Under the pieces are notes generated by a model. It did not search any database, had not been told where the DNA came from, and was given only the letters and a program-made list of their open reading frames with translations. A DNA stretch of 39,593 bases, from NCBI GenBank assembly GCA_023144895.1, contig JAGLEV010000008.1, positions 1 through 39,593 of the forward strand, written 5' to 3'. The DNA is from Thiotrichaceae bacterium. GTDB lineage: Bacteria > Pseudomonadota > Gammaproteobacteria > Thiotrichales > Thiotrichaceae. Below, in pieces: positions 17,596 through 25,186 of this stretch (position 1 is the first letter of the stretch; each line of letters starts with the position of its first letter). The position numbers and the translations under genes were made by a program.

Positions 17596-18635
17596 ATTCT
17601 TCTGTTGCCGCCTTATTACTCATAGAACAAGGCTATCGGGTTGAAGGCTTATTTATGAAAAACTGGGAGGAGGATGATAGTGAAGACTATTGTTCTGCTG
17701 CCGAAGATTTAGCTGATGCACAATCAGTGTGTGATCAACTCAATATCCCCTTACACAGCATTAACTTTGCTACTGAGTATTGGGATCGTGTCTTTCGCCA
17801 TTTTTTGATTGAATATAAAGCAGGACGCACCCCAAACCCCGATATTCTCTGTAATAAAGAAATTAAATTTCGTGCCTTTTTAAACTATGCAATGGAGCTT
17901 GGTGCAGACTATATTGCCACGGGGCACTACGCACGAATTAGCCAAAATAATAATCACTATCAGATGCTAAAAGGTGTCGATTCCAATAAAGATCAAACCT
18001 ACTTTCTCTATACGCTTGGACAAGAACAACTCAGCAAGTCCCTATTTCCAGTCGGTGAGCTAGAAAAAAGCAAGGTCAGAAAGCTTGCTGAGACCGCTCA
18101 ATTGACCACTGCCAAGAAAAAAGACAGTACGGGTATTTGTTTTATTGGTGAACGTAAATTTAAAGAATTTTTACAACGCTTCCTTCCCGCCCAACCGGGT
18201 ATTATCACCACCCCAGAAGGAGAATCTATTGGGAAACACAGTGGACTTATGTACTACACTCTAGGACAACGCCAAGGTTTAGGTATTGGAGGTGTTAAAA
18301 ATAGTACCGAAGAACCATGGTTTGTTGTCGATAAAGATTTGGAAAATAATAAGCTTATTGCAGCACAAGGACATAATCATCCTCTTCTCTTTAAACAACA
18401 ACTCATCGCATCACAACTTGATTGGGTCGCAAGAGAAGCACCTGCTGAAAAATTTAGTTGCATGGCAAAAATACGTTATCGACAAGCTGACCAAGCCTGT
18501 CAGGTGACGATTAAAGAACAACAATGTACGGTGACATTCGAGAAAAAACAAAGAGCAATAACGGCGGGACAATCCATTGTATTTTATAACGAGAAGCAAT
18601 GTCTTGGTGGCGGTGTTATCGACCAAGCCTTTTAA
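17541..18635 (+). CDS. mnmA: tRNA-specific 2-thiouridylase MnmA
   Basis: A 364-residue enzyme that thiolates the wobble uridine U34 of tRNA-Lys, -Glu and -Gln, using ATP and persulfide sulfur from the Tus/IscS relay. The PP-loop SGGVDSS starts at residue 15, the catalytic Cys104 lies in [10 protein letters not shown], and the persulfide Cys200 in [10 protein letters not shown]. The later GLGIGG and PWFV segments belong to the C-terminal beta-barrel. The ATG at 17541 lies inside nudJ (55-base overlap), as expected for the conserved nudJ-mnmA pair. A hairpin with a U-tract ends the unit. SelD-dependent 2-selenouridine would be made from its product, but mnmH is not present here. Confidence 0.98.
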   Translation: MQSNHSSPRVIVGISGGVDSSVAALLLIEQGYRVEGLFMKNWEEDDSEDYCSAAEDLADAQSVCDQLNIPLHSINFATEYWDRVFRHFLIEYKAGRTPNPDILCNKEIKFRAFLNYAMELGADYIATGHYARISQNNNHYQMLKGVDSNKDQTYFLYTLGQEQLSKSLFPVGELEKSKVRKLAETAQLTTAKKKDSTGICFIGERKFKEFLQRFLPAQPGIITTPEGESIGKHSGLMYYTLGQRQGLGIGGVKNSTEEPWFVVDKDLENNKLIAAQGHNHPLLFKQQLIASQLDWVAREAPAEKFSCMAKIRYRQADQACQVTIKEQQCTVTFEKKQRAITAGQSIVFYNEKQCLGGGVIDQAF

Positions 18636-18662
18636 CCCATAAGCAAGCTCACTTTTTAATAG

Positions 18663-18690
18663 AGGTTACAACGAAGATGTAAACCTTTTT
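18663..18690 (+). terminator. Intrinsic terminator after mnmA
   Basis: AGGTTACA (18663-18670) pairs with TGTAAACCT (18678-18686), with one bulged A and a 7-nt loop, followed by TTTTT. Stem, position and U-tract all fit an intrinsic terminator. Confidence 0.75.
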
Positions 18691-18809
18691 GACCTGAGAA
18701 GCGTTATAACTAATAGAACAGCAATCTTTGGTCAACACATTCACAAATTTTAAGTCCTAACAGCCCTACGGAAGTTAAGTACTCAAAATTATGTTAATCG
18801 AGATTAATT

Positions 18810-19355
18810 TTGGTAAATAGTACGCTAAATCAGTTTTTCTTATTGCAAGAAAAGCGTGCCTTAGTTATGGCACGAATCGCGCTAAATAACGATGATGCAG
18901 CGCTTGATGTCGTGCAAAATGCAATGTTAAAGCATTATACTCACTATGCCGATCGTCCTGAAAATGAATGGGCAAAGCTGTTTCAGCGTATTTTACAAAA
19001 CTGTATTAATGATCAATTTCGTAAACGTACTTTAAGACAACGTTTTTTTACACTGTTTAATAGTAAAGAAGAGCAAGACGAGATACTCGAATCAAAACAT
19101 GTTATTGATGAATCACAGCAACCATTAAGTCAACTTAATGAACATGAATTTTCAGCACATCTTGAACGAGAACTCCGTAAACTCACGGGTCGACAACGCC
19201 AAAGTTTTTTATTACGTGCATGGGAAGGTTACAGTAACGAAGAATGTGCAAGACTTATGGGATGCTCTGTTGGTAGTGTGAAAAGTCATTATTTTCGCGC
19301 ACAACATAAATTGCAACAGGGTATGAAGTACCAGAGCAAGGAGGAAGCTCAATGA
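18810..19355 (+). CDS. ECF-type RNA polymerase sigma factor
   Basis: A 181-residue sigma-70 family regulator with only regions 2 and 4. Region 2 covers about 25-75 (DVVQNAMLKHY, then FQRILQNCINDQFRKR), and region 4 covers about 121-170 with a helix-turn-helix (LTGRQRQSFLLRAWEGYSNEECARLMGCSVGSVKSHYFRAQHKL, cut here into family terms only). The linker (about 80-115) is polar. The start is a TTG at 18810; no ATG is in frame, and a GAG at 18800-18802 is the only ribosome-site candidate. The stop overlaps the next gene's ATG by 4 bases (ATGA), so translation is coupled to the putative anti-sigma factor. Stimulus and target promoters are unknown. Confidence 0.9.
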   Translation: MVNSTLNQFFLLQEKRALVMARIALNNDDAALDVVQNAMLKHYTHYADRPENEWAKLFQRILQNCINDQFRKRTLRQRFFTLFNSKEEQDEILESKHVIDESQQPLSQLNEHEFSAHLERELRKLTGRQRQSFLLRAWEGYSNEECARLMGCSVGSVKSHYFRAQHKLQQGMKYQSKEEAQ

Positions 19356-19699
19356 AACCGACACAATCACTAGATTGGGTAAAACAAGGATTGGATCACC
19401 AGACCCATCATGTTGACCCTAAATCTCAAAAAAAACTCTATGCCTTTAGAGAACATCTTTTTAACTCAAAAATAAAAAAGAAGAACTCTCGTTATTTCCG
19501 CTGGTATGCCAGTGGTGCTACATTAGCCAGCTTAGTGCTTATTACTTTCTCTCTAACAGCACCTGATCCAACAATTTTCCAGCAATCTTCAATCGAAGAT
19601 ATTGATCTATTAGCAAGTAATAACGAACCTGTTTTCTATCAAGATTTAGAATTTTATCAATGGCTAGAATCAGAAAATAACAATGATATACATTATTAA
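19352..19699 (+). CDS. DUF3619-like membrane protein, putative anti-sigma factor
   Basis: A 115-residue protein with one transmembrane helix (about 51-71), an N-terminal cytoplasmic part of about 47 residues rich in Lys and Gln, and a periplasmic tail of about 44 residues ending in DLEFYQWLE. That topology and the tail motif recall DUF3619 proteins, which are found beside sigma factors and DUF3106 genes. The 4-base overlap with the sigma gene is typical of sigma/anti-sigma pairs. That it binds the sigma factor is inference from position and shape; there is no zinc-binding anti-sigma motif. A gap of 181 bases separates it from the DUF3106 gene. Confidence 0.7.
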   Translation: MKPTQSLDWVKQGLDHQTHHVDPKSQKKLYAFREHLFNSKIKKKNSRYFRWYASGATLASLVLITFSLTAPDPTIFQQSSIEDIDLLASNNEPVFYQDLEFYQWLESENNNDIHY

Positions 19700-19880
19700 T
19701 AGCTAATGAGAGACCTTTGTAAGAGTCAAATACCGATGAGCACTGTGTTAAAAAATAATTTTAAAATATTGATTGATCGTAGTAAACTGTATTTTTTATC
19801 AACGTTCACCTTACTCTTACAAAACTTTTCTCATACCAGTATCTCCAAAATAATAACAATGAAACGAAGGGCAAAATCTA

Positions 19881-20339
19881 ATGAAAGATAGACTATTAAG
19901 GCAACTACTCATTGCGTTTCTATTACTAACTATTCCCTATATTAGCCTTGCTACTCCTTGGAACAAACTCACTTTAGAAGAAAAACGTATGCTAGCACCC
20001 TATAAGCAAAAGTGGGCTAGCCTTTCAAAACAGCGTCGACAACACCTAAGAAAAACAGGGAAAAAATGGCGAACCATGAACCCCAAACAACGCCAGCAGA
20101 TGAAAAAACGCATCCGTCGCTGGAAAAAAATGAGTCCCATACAACGTAAGCAAGCAAAACATGGTTATCAATGGTTTAATAGCCAATCCCCCTCAGTTAA
20201 ACGTCGTATTCGCGCCCGCCGCCATTGGTTTAGTTCCCTCCCTTCAGTCCAACGCAAAAAATTACGCCAACGCTGGAGTAAAATGACACCTAAACAACGT
20301 CAACTTTTTATAAAACAATCCAAGAAATCTAGTCAATGA
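19881..20339 (+). CDS. DUF3106 protein: exported, highly basic, Trp-repeat
   Basis: A 152-residue protein with a clear signal peptide (residues 1-24, cleavage after SLA). The mature part is built of about seven loose helical repeats of roughly 16-18 residues, each with a Trp or aromatic residue, a Leu or Met, and a Pro-x-QR or similar stretch. It is extremely rich in Lys, Arg and Gln with few acidic residues, so its charge is strongly positive. This fits DUF3106, a periplasmic family of unknown function. Its place after a sigma factor and a DUF3619 gene makes it the likely regulated product. The stop overlaps the next gene by 4 bases (ATGA). Confidence 0.8.
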   Translation: MKDRLLRQLLIAFLLLTIPYISLATPWNKLTLEEKRMLAPYKQKWASLSKQRRQHLRKTGKKWRTMNPKQRQQMKKRIRRWKKMSPIQRKQAKHGYQWFNSQSPSVKRRIRARRHWFSSLPSVQRKKLRQRWSKMTPKQRQLFIKQSKKSSQ

Positions 20340-21196
20340 GTTACTTAGAACGTATACAGTCATGCCACCAGTTTGATCGTAGTGAATATTTAAACTTTGT
20401 GATTGATGGTGAGACTATGGGACTCACTCACCCTCAATTTGCTGAGCAATTACTGCGCTGGGGTAATGTTTTTCAACTTGAAAATAATCACTTAGTGCTT
20501 AATCCTAAGCTCACTGACTTTGATCAGCGCACCCAAGCCATTAAGCCCATTATGGAACAATTACACCAAGAAGGCGTTATTCCTTCATGGGTCAATGAGG
20601 GCTATCCAGTATCACATCACTTCGATGAAGAACCAAAAATGGCAGTAGAGCGCGCCGCTTCATCTTATCTAGGTACACGAAATTATGGCATTCATATTAA
20701 TGGTTTAGTAAAAAAATCTGATGGCATTTATAACTGGGTTGCGGTACGCGCTAAAGATAAACCTTTTTGGCCAGGAAAGCTTGATCAAATGGTTGCTGGT
20801 GGGCAAGGTATTGGTATTAGCTTAATGGACAATGTTATCAAAGAATCAGCTGAGGAAGCTGATATTCCTGTAGATATTGCCAGTCAAGCCCAGCAACGAA
20901 CCACTTTGCACTATTGTAATCACTCAAACAATGGCATCAGTATAGTGACTTTATTTAACTATGACCTATGGCTAGCGGAAGATTTTACGCCTGTTAATAC
21001 TGATGGTGAAGTGGATGAGTTTATTCTCATGCCATTGGAAGAAGTTGCTGAGATTATTGATACCTCAGAGCAATTTAAAAGCAATTGTAATCTGGTTAAT
21101 ATCGATTTACTCATACGTTCTGGAATCATTACACAGTCGCATCCTGATTTTAAAGCAATAACAGAATGCTTGTATGCTCCTGCAATTCAGCTTTGA
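20336..21196 (+). CDS. DUF4743/Nudix hydrolase, thiamine-metabolism type
   Basis: A 286-residue protein with an N-terminal DUF4743 region (about 1-115) and a C-terminal Nudix domain, the arrangement of the yeast YJR142W family, whose members remove phosphate from oxidised or damaged thiamine diphosphates. The GNVF, PSWVNEGYPV and ERAASSYLGTRNYGIHINGL blocks are typical. The Nudix box (about 155-177) ends in KESAEEAD, with Lys in place of the usual Arg and no Glu at the fifth-after-Gly position; the family tolerates this. It overlaps the DUF3106 gene by 4 bases, so it may share the sigma-factor transcript, though no functional link is known. Confidence 0.85.
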   Translation: MSYLERIQSCHQFDRSEYLNFVIDGETMGLTHPQFAEQLLRWGNVFQLENNHLVLNPKLTDFDQRTQAIKPIMEQLHQEGVIPSWVNEGYPVSHHFDEEPKMAVERAASSYLGTRNYGIHINGLVKKSDGIYNWVAVRAKDKPFWPGKLDQMVAGGQGIGISLMDNVIKESAEEADIPVDIASQAQQRTTLHYCNHSNNGISIVTLFNYDLWLAEDFTPVNTDGEVDEFILMPLEEVAEIIDTSEQFKSNCNLVNIDLLIRSGIITQSHPDFKAITECLYAPAIQL

Positions 21197-21514
21197 CTAG
21201 CCAACACATTCCCTGATACCACCTATAATTTTTAAAAAAAATAGTTACAATTAACTTCGTTTCAATTGTTATAGCGAATGTTTTACGTAAGTCACTGTAC
21301 AATTTTAAGATACCTCGGTACTTTCAGGTCAATCAATACCCAGTATGAGTGACTTTAAACAAAAAAATACCCGTATGCTTTCCTTGCGTATTATGCGAAA
21401 CAATCAGGCTTGATTGAACGGTGCATTCGCAATATTTTGACCTCAAACGCTAATATTATAGAACACTTAATGCTATGATGTTCGCCACTAATAACAAGCT
21501 AGGACAAACTGACT
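21197..21514. other. Intergenic leader of serC with complementary segments
   Basis: This 318-base stretch has no evident gene. Several segments are complementary: AGGTCAA (21326-21332) with TTGACCT (21437-21443), TCAATCAA (21329-21336) with TTGATTGA (21410-21417), and GCGAATG (21274-21280) with CATTCGC (21424-21430). The first two share bases on the left, so they cannot form together. Confidence 0.5.
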
Positions 21515-22600
21515 ATGACTGAAATATATAACTTTAGTGCTGGACCAGCAATGCTGCCAAGTGATGTTTTACACCACGCTCAAAAGGAAATGATCGACTG
21601 GAATGGCAGTGGTATGTCGGTAATGGAAATGAGTCACCGTGGTAAAGAGTATCTATCGATTGCGGCAAAGGCAGAGCAGGATTTACGCACACTCATGGCA
21701 ATTCCTGATAACTACAAAGTCTTATTTCTACAAGGTGGTGCAAGTAGTCAGTTTTCAATGATTCCAATGAATTTATTCGATAACAAAGGTGATAGTGCTG
21801 ACTACATCAATACGGGTGCATGGTCTAAAAAAGCCATTGCTGAAGCAAAAAAATATGGCAATATTAATGTTGTTGCCTCTTCAGAAGATAACAACTTCAC
21901 CTCTGTGCCTAGCTTTGCTGATTGGACTCTGAATAAAAATGCAAAATACGTTCACTACACACCCAATGAAACGATTGGTGGTGTTGAGTTTAATTTCATC
22001 CCTGATACTGGCGATATCCCTTTAATTGCTGACATGTCTTCCACTATTCTTTCACGCCCGATTGATGTCTCTAAATTTGGCATGATCTATGCAGGCGCGC
22101 AGAAAAACATCGGTCCTGCAGGTTTAACGATTGTCATTATTCGGGATGACCTTATTGGCTCCGCAATAGATGGCACACCCGCTATGTTCGATTATACGAC
22201 CCATGTCAAGAATGACTCAATGTATAATACACCGCCAACTTATGGCTGGTATCTTGCAGGTCTGGTTTTCAAGTATTTACTCGATAAGGGTGGGCTTGAA
22301 GCCATGGCTAAGATTAATGAACGTAAAGCCAATAAACTTTATGAAGCCATTGATTCTTCTGATTTTTACAGTAGTCCTGTTGATCTTCAGTATCGTTCAT
22401 GGATGAATATTCCTTTCACACTAAAAGATGCTAACTTGGATGCAGACTTCCTTAGCGGAGCAGCAGAACGTGGCTTAGTAACACTCAAAGGTCATCGTTC
22501 AGTCGGTGGTATGCGTGCCAGTATTTATAATGCAATGCCTGAGGCGGGAGTCGACACCTTAATTAGTTTTATGCAAGAATTTGCTACCCAAAATGCTTAA
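21515..22600 (+). CDS. serC: Phosphoserine aminotransferase
   Basis: A 361-residue PLP enzyme that transaminates 3-phosphohydroxypyruvate to phosphoserine, and in the vitamin B6 pathway 3-hydroxy-4-phosphohydroxybutanoate. Typical landmarks are NFSAGPAMLP at 6-15, LQGGASSQFSMIP at 72-84, DMSS at 173-176, and the Schiff-base Lys197 in AGAQKNIGPAGL. The C-terminal KGHRSVGGMRASIYNAMP segment binds the substrate. Length is normal. It is followed 109 bases later by serA on the same strand, so the first two steps of serine synthesis sit side by side, which is less usual than the serC-aroA pair of enterics. The leader has potential alternative pairings. Confidence 0.97.
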   Translation: MTEIYNFSAGPAMLPSDVLHHAQKEMIDWNGSGMSVMEMSHRGKEYLSIAAKAEQDLRTLMAIPDNYKVLFLQGGASSQFSMIPMNLFDNKGDSADYINTGAWSKKAIAEAKKYGNINVVASSEDNNFTSVPSFADWTLNKNAKYVHYTPNETIGGVEFNFIPDTGDIPLIADMSSTILSRPIDVSKFGMIYAGAQKNIGPAGLTIVIIRDDLIGSAIDGTPAMFDYTTHVKNDSMYNTPPTYGWYLAGLVFKYLLDKGGLEAMAKINERKANKLYEAIDSSDFYSSPVDLQYRSWMNIPFTLKDANLDADFLSGAAERGLVTLKGHRSVGGMRASIYNAMPEAGVDTLISFMQEFATQNA

Positions 22601-22624
22601 TGTAGACTAAATAAGCTGTAAATC

Positions 22625-22673
22625 AGACCTTAGCTCGTCAAATAAAGAATAAGTATTTAACAGACTAAGGTTT
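22625..22673 (+). repeat. Long-loop inverted repeat between serC and serA
   Basis: AGACCTTAG (22625-22633) and CTAAGGTTT (22665-22673) can form nine pairs, including one G-T wobble, around a 31-nt loop. No T-run follows, so it is not a clear terminator. It might regulate readthrough into serA. Confidence 0.35.
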
Positions 22674-22709
22674 GTCCTACCGTTAAAAATCATCATGAAA
22701 AGGAAGCCC

Positions 22710-23876
22710 ATGACTCACCAAGTTCTTATACTGAATAATATCTCCCAAAAAGGTCTCGACCTTCTCCCTAGTGAAAACTATACCATTAGTGAAGATGCTA
22801 GTGAGCCTGATGCTATTTTATTACGCTCCTATAAAATGCACGACATGGAGATTCCGAAGTCATTACTGGCTGTTGGTCGTGCAGGTGCTGGGGTTAATAA
22901 TATCCCTATTGATAAAATGAGTGACAATGGTGTTGTCGTCTTTAATGCACCTGGTGCTAATGCCAATGCAGTGAAAGAATTAGTGATTGCCGCGATGCTA
23001 ATGGCTTGTCGTAATCTAACCGATGCTAAAGACTATGTTGATCAGCTAGAAGGTGAAGACAACGAATTACACAAACAAGTTGAAGCAGGAAAGAAGAAAT
23101 TTGCAGGCTATGAATTGCCTAATCGCACCTTAGGCGTTGTTGGCTTAGGTGCAATTGGAGTAGAAATCGCCAATACTGCACGTGACTTAGGTATGAATGT
23201 CATCGGCTATGATCCTCGTATCCAAATTAAATATGCTTGGAAGTTATCCTCGGGTGTACAACCTGTTGATACGGTTGATGAGTTACTCCAACAATCGGAT
23301 TTTGTTACCTTCCATGTCCCCTTATTAGAAAGCACTAAGGATTTAATCAATAGCGAAAGCATTCAATCAATGAAAAAGGATGCCGTTGTTTTAAACTTTG
23401 CCCGTGATGGCATTGTTAATGATAAAGCGGTGGTTGAAGCACTTGAGAGTGGCAAGCTACAGGCTTATGTTTGCGATTTCCCATCGAATGCCATTAAAGG
23501 TAAAAAAGGGGTGATCGCCCTACCCCACCTTGGTGCATCAACAACCGAAGCTGAAGTAAATTGTGCGACTATGGTTTCTCAACAAGTCCTTGATTATATC
23601 GAGAATGGCACGATTAAAAACTCTGTTAATCTCCCCGATACCAAGCTTGCTCGTGCGGGTAAAGTACGTTTATCCATTGTTCATAATAATATTCCTGATA
23701 TGGTAGGTAAAATATCCAGTCTACTCAGTCAGTCATCAATCAATATTCGTCACATGACCAATAATTCACAAAACAATATGGCTTACACACTGATTGATAT
23801 TGATACTGATTTGGATAGCAGTACACTCAATGCGCTAAATGCTATCGAAGGTGTACTCAAGGCACGCGCTCTATAA
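22710..23876 (+). CDS. serA: Phosphoglycerate dehydrogenase, short form with ACT domain
   Basis: A 388-residue enzyme that oxidises 3-phosphoglycerate to 3-phosphohydroxypyruvate, the first step of serine synthesis. A substrate domain flanks a Rossmann domain with GLGAIGVEIANTARDLG, and the C-terminal 75 residues form an ACT domain (RLSIVHNNIPDMVGKI) that would bind serine for feedback inhibition. It lacks the long intervening domain of type I enzymes. I start it at the ATG at 22710, because AGGAAG lies 4 nt upstream; the ATG 15 bases earlier has no ribosome site. It follows serC and precedes the FAD hydroxylase by 9 bases, so all three may be one transcript. Confidence 0.96.
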   Translation: MTHQVLILNNISQKGLDLLPSENYTISEDASEPDAILLRSYKMHDMEIPKSLLAVGRAGAGVNNIPIDKMSDNGVVVFNAPGANANAVKELVIAAMLMACRNLTDAKDYVDQLEGEDNELHKQVEAGKKKFAGYELPNRTLGVVGLGAIGVEIANTARDLGMNVIGYDPRIQIKYAWKLSSGVQPVDTVDELLQQSDFVTFHVPLLESTKDLINSESIQSMKKDAVVLNFARDGIVNDKAVVEALESGKLQAYVCDFPSNAIKGKKGVIALPHLGASTTEAEVNCATMVSQQVLDYIENGTIKNSVNLPDTKLARAGKVRLSIVHNNIPDMVGKISSLLSQSSINIRHMTNNSQNNMAYTLIDIDTDLDSSTLNALNAIEGVLKARAL

Positions 23877-23885
23877 GGATCAAAA

Positions 23886-25070
23886 ATGAACCCCGTTAAT
23901 ACAGATTATGACATTATTATTATTGGCGCTGGCATGGTCGGTGCAACTCTGGCGTGCCTGCTCGCTAAAAGTCATTATCGTATTGCTGTTTTTGAACGTG
24001 CAACACCGCCTGCTTTTGATCCCAATGCTCTGGCTGATTTGCGTGTTTCTGCCATCAGTCGCCACTCACAAAATGCATTACAGTCCGCAGGTGCGTGGTC
24101 TATGATGGAAACCATGCGTATTGCCCCCTATGAACGTATGTTTGTTTGGGATGGCACAGGTGATGGTGAAATTGAATTTGATGCGGCTAAAATGGGTGAG
24201 CCAAACTTAGGGCATATTATTGAAAATCAAGTGATTCAACTCGCACTAATTGAAGCTATCGAACAATATAGCAATATTGACTTAATTTGTCCTATTCAAC
24301 TCAACAACATTACGATTAAAGAAGAGACTGCAACCATCGACACTGACCAACAATCGTATCAATGTAAGCTGGTTATTGGTGCTGATGGAGCGCACTCCTT
24401 AGTTCGTCGTTTAGTCAATATTAATCACAGTGAAAATGATTATGCTCAAAAAGGTCTGGTTGCTACGATAGAAACAGAACAGGGACATCAATCAACAGCA
24501 TGGCAACGCTTTATGCCAACAGGACCACTGGCAGTATTACCCTTAGCTTCACCCAAACAAAGCTCTATCGTGTGGACTTTGCCTGCGGATAAAGCAGATT
24601 ACCTATTAGCAATGGATGAGGCTCAGTTTAATGAAGAACTAAGCACTGCTTTTGATCATAAATTAGGTCAAATGAAGATACTTAGCCAGCGTGCAGCCTT
24701 TCCACTGATGGGTCGACATGCTGAGCAGTATATCAATCACCATGTTGCACTGATTGGTGATGCAGCACATACGATTCATCCCTTAGCAGGTCAAGGTGTT
24801 AATCTGGGTATTAAAGATGCGGTTGAATTAGCTAAAACCATCCAACAATCCAGCAAGGCTTTAGGTGGCTACTCCCAATTACGTGAGTATGAGCGCGCTC
24901 GCAAAGGTGATAACCACCTCACCCAAAAAGCAATGGAAGGCTTAAATATGCTTTTTAGTCACTCCCTACCGCTCGTTAGTCAAGGACGTAATTATGGGCT
25001 TAAACTACTCAATTCATTCAGCCCAATAAAAAACCAAATTATTCGTCATGCTATGGGATTAGGTCGTTAA
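23886..25070 (+). CDS. UbiH/UbiF/VisC/COQ6-family FAD hydroxylase
   Basis: A 394-residue flavoprotein monooxygenase of the ubiquinone pathway. The FAD-binding GAGMVG motif lies near residue 14, the DG motif GADGAHSLVRR near 166-176, and the GDAAHTIHPLAGQGVNLG segment near 295-312. These define the UbiH/UbiI/COQ6 group that adds hydroxyls to the ubiquinone ring; which carbon is modified cannot be told here (UbiI or UbiH are equally possible). AAGGA stands 6 nt before the ATG. It begins 9 bases after serA, so it is probably cotranscribed, though serine and ubiquinone synthesis have no direct link. Confidence 0.92.
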   Translation: MNPVNTDYDIIIIGAGMVGATLACLLAKSHYRIAVFERATPPAFDPNALADLRVSAISRHSQNALQSAGAWSMMETMRIAPYERMFVWDGTGDGEIEFDAAKMGEPNLGHIIENQVIQLALIEAIEQYSNIDLICPIQLNNITIKEETATIDTDQQSYQCKLVIGADGAHSLVRRLVNINHSENDYAQKGLVATIETEQGHQSTAWQRFMPTGPLAVLPLASPKQSSIVWTLPADKADYLLAMDEAQFNEELSTAFDHKLGQMKILSQRAAFPLMGRHAEQYINHHVALIGDAAHTIHPLAGQGVNLGIKDAVELAKTIQQSSKALGGYSQLREYERARKGDNHLTQKAMEGLNMLFSHSLPLVSQGRNYGLKLLNSFSPIKNQIIRHAMGLGR

Positions 25071-25186
25071 GCCACCGCTTATAAAGATTTAGCCTCCTGT
25101 TAAGAGGCACTGAGTAGAGTTAAATCATTCAATTTGCTTTAATTATTCACACACATAATTAATGGAATAAATAGAGGTAAACTCGG

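Noticed and set aside
18770-18803. ECF-type promoter (GGAAGTT ... TCGAGA) before the sigma gene
   Set aside because: The spacer is 21 bases, too long for the usual 15-17, and the start would be only a few bases from the TTG.
19706-19891. A 61-codon frame between DUF3619 and DUF3106 genes
   Set aside because: Composition looks random, no ribosome site, and it overlaps the start of the DUF3106 gene.
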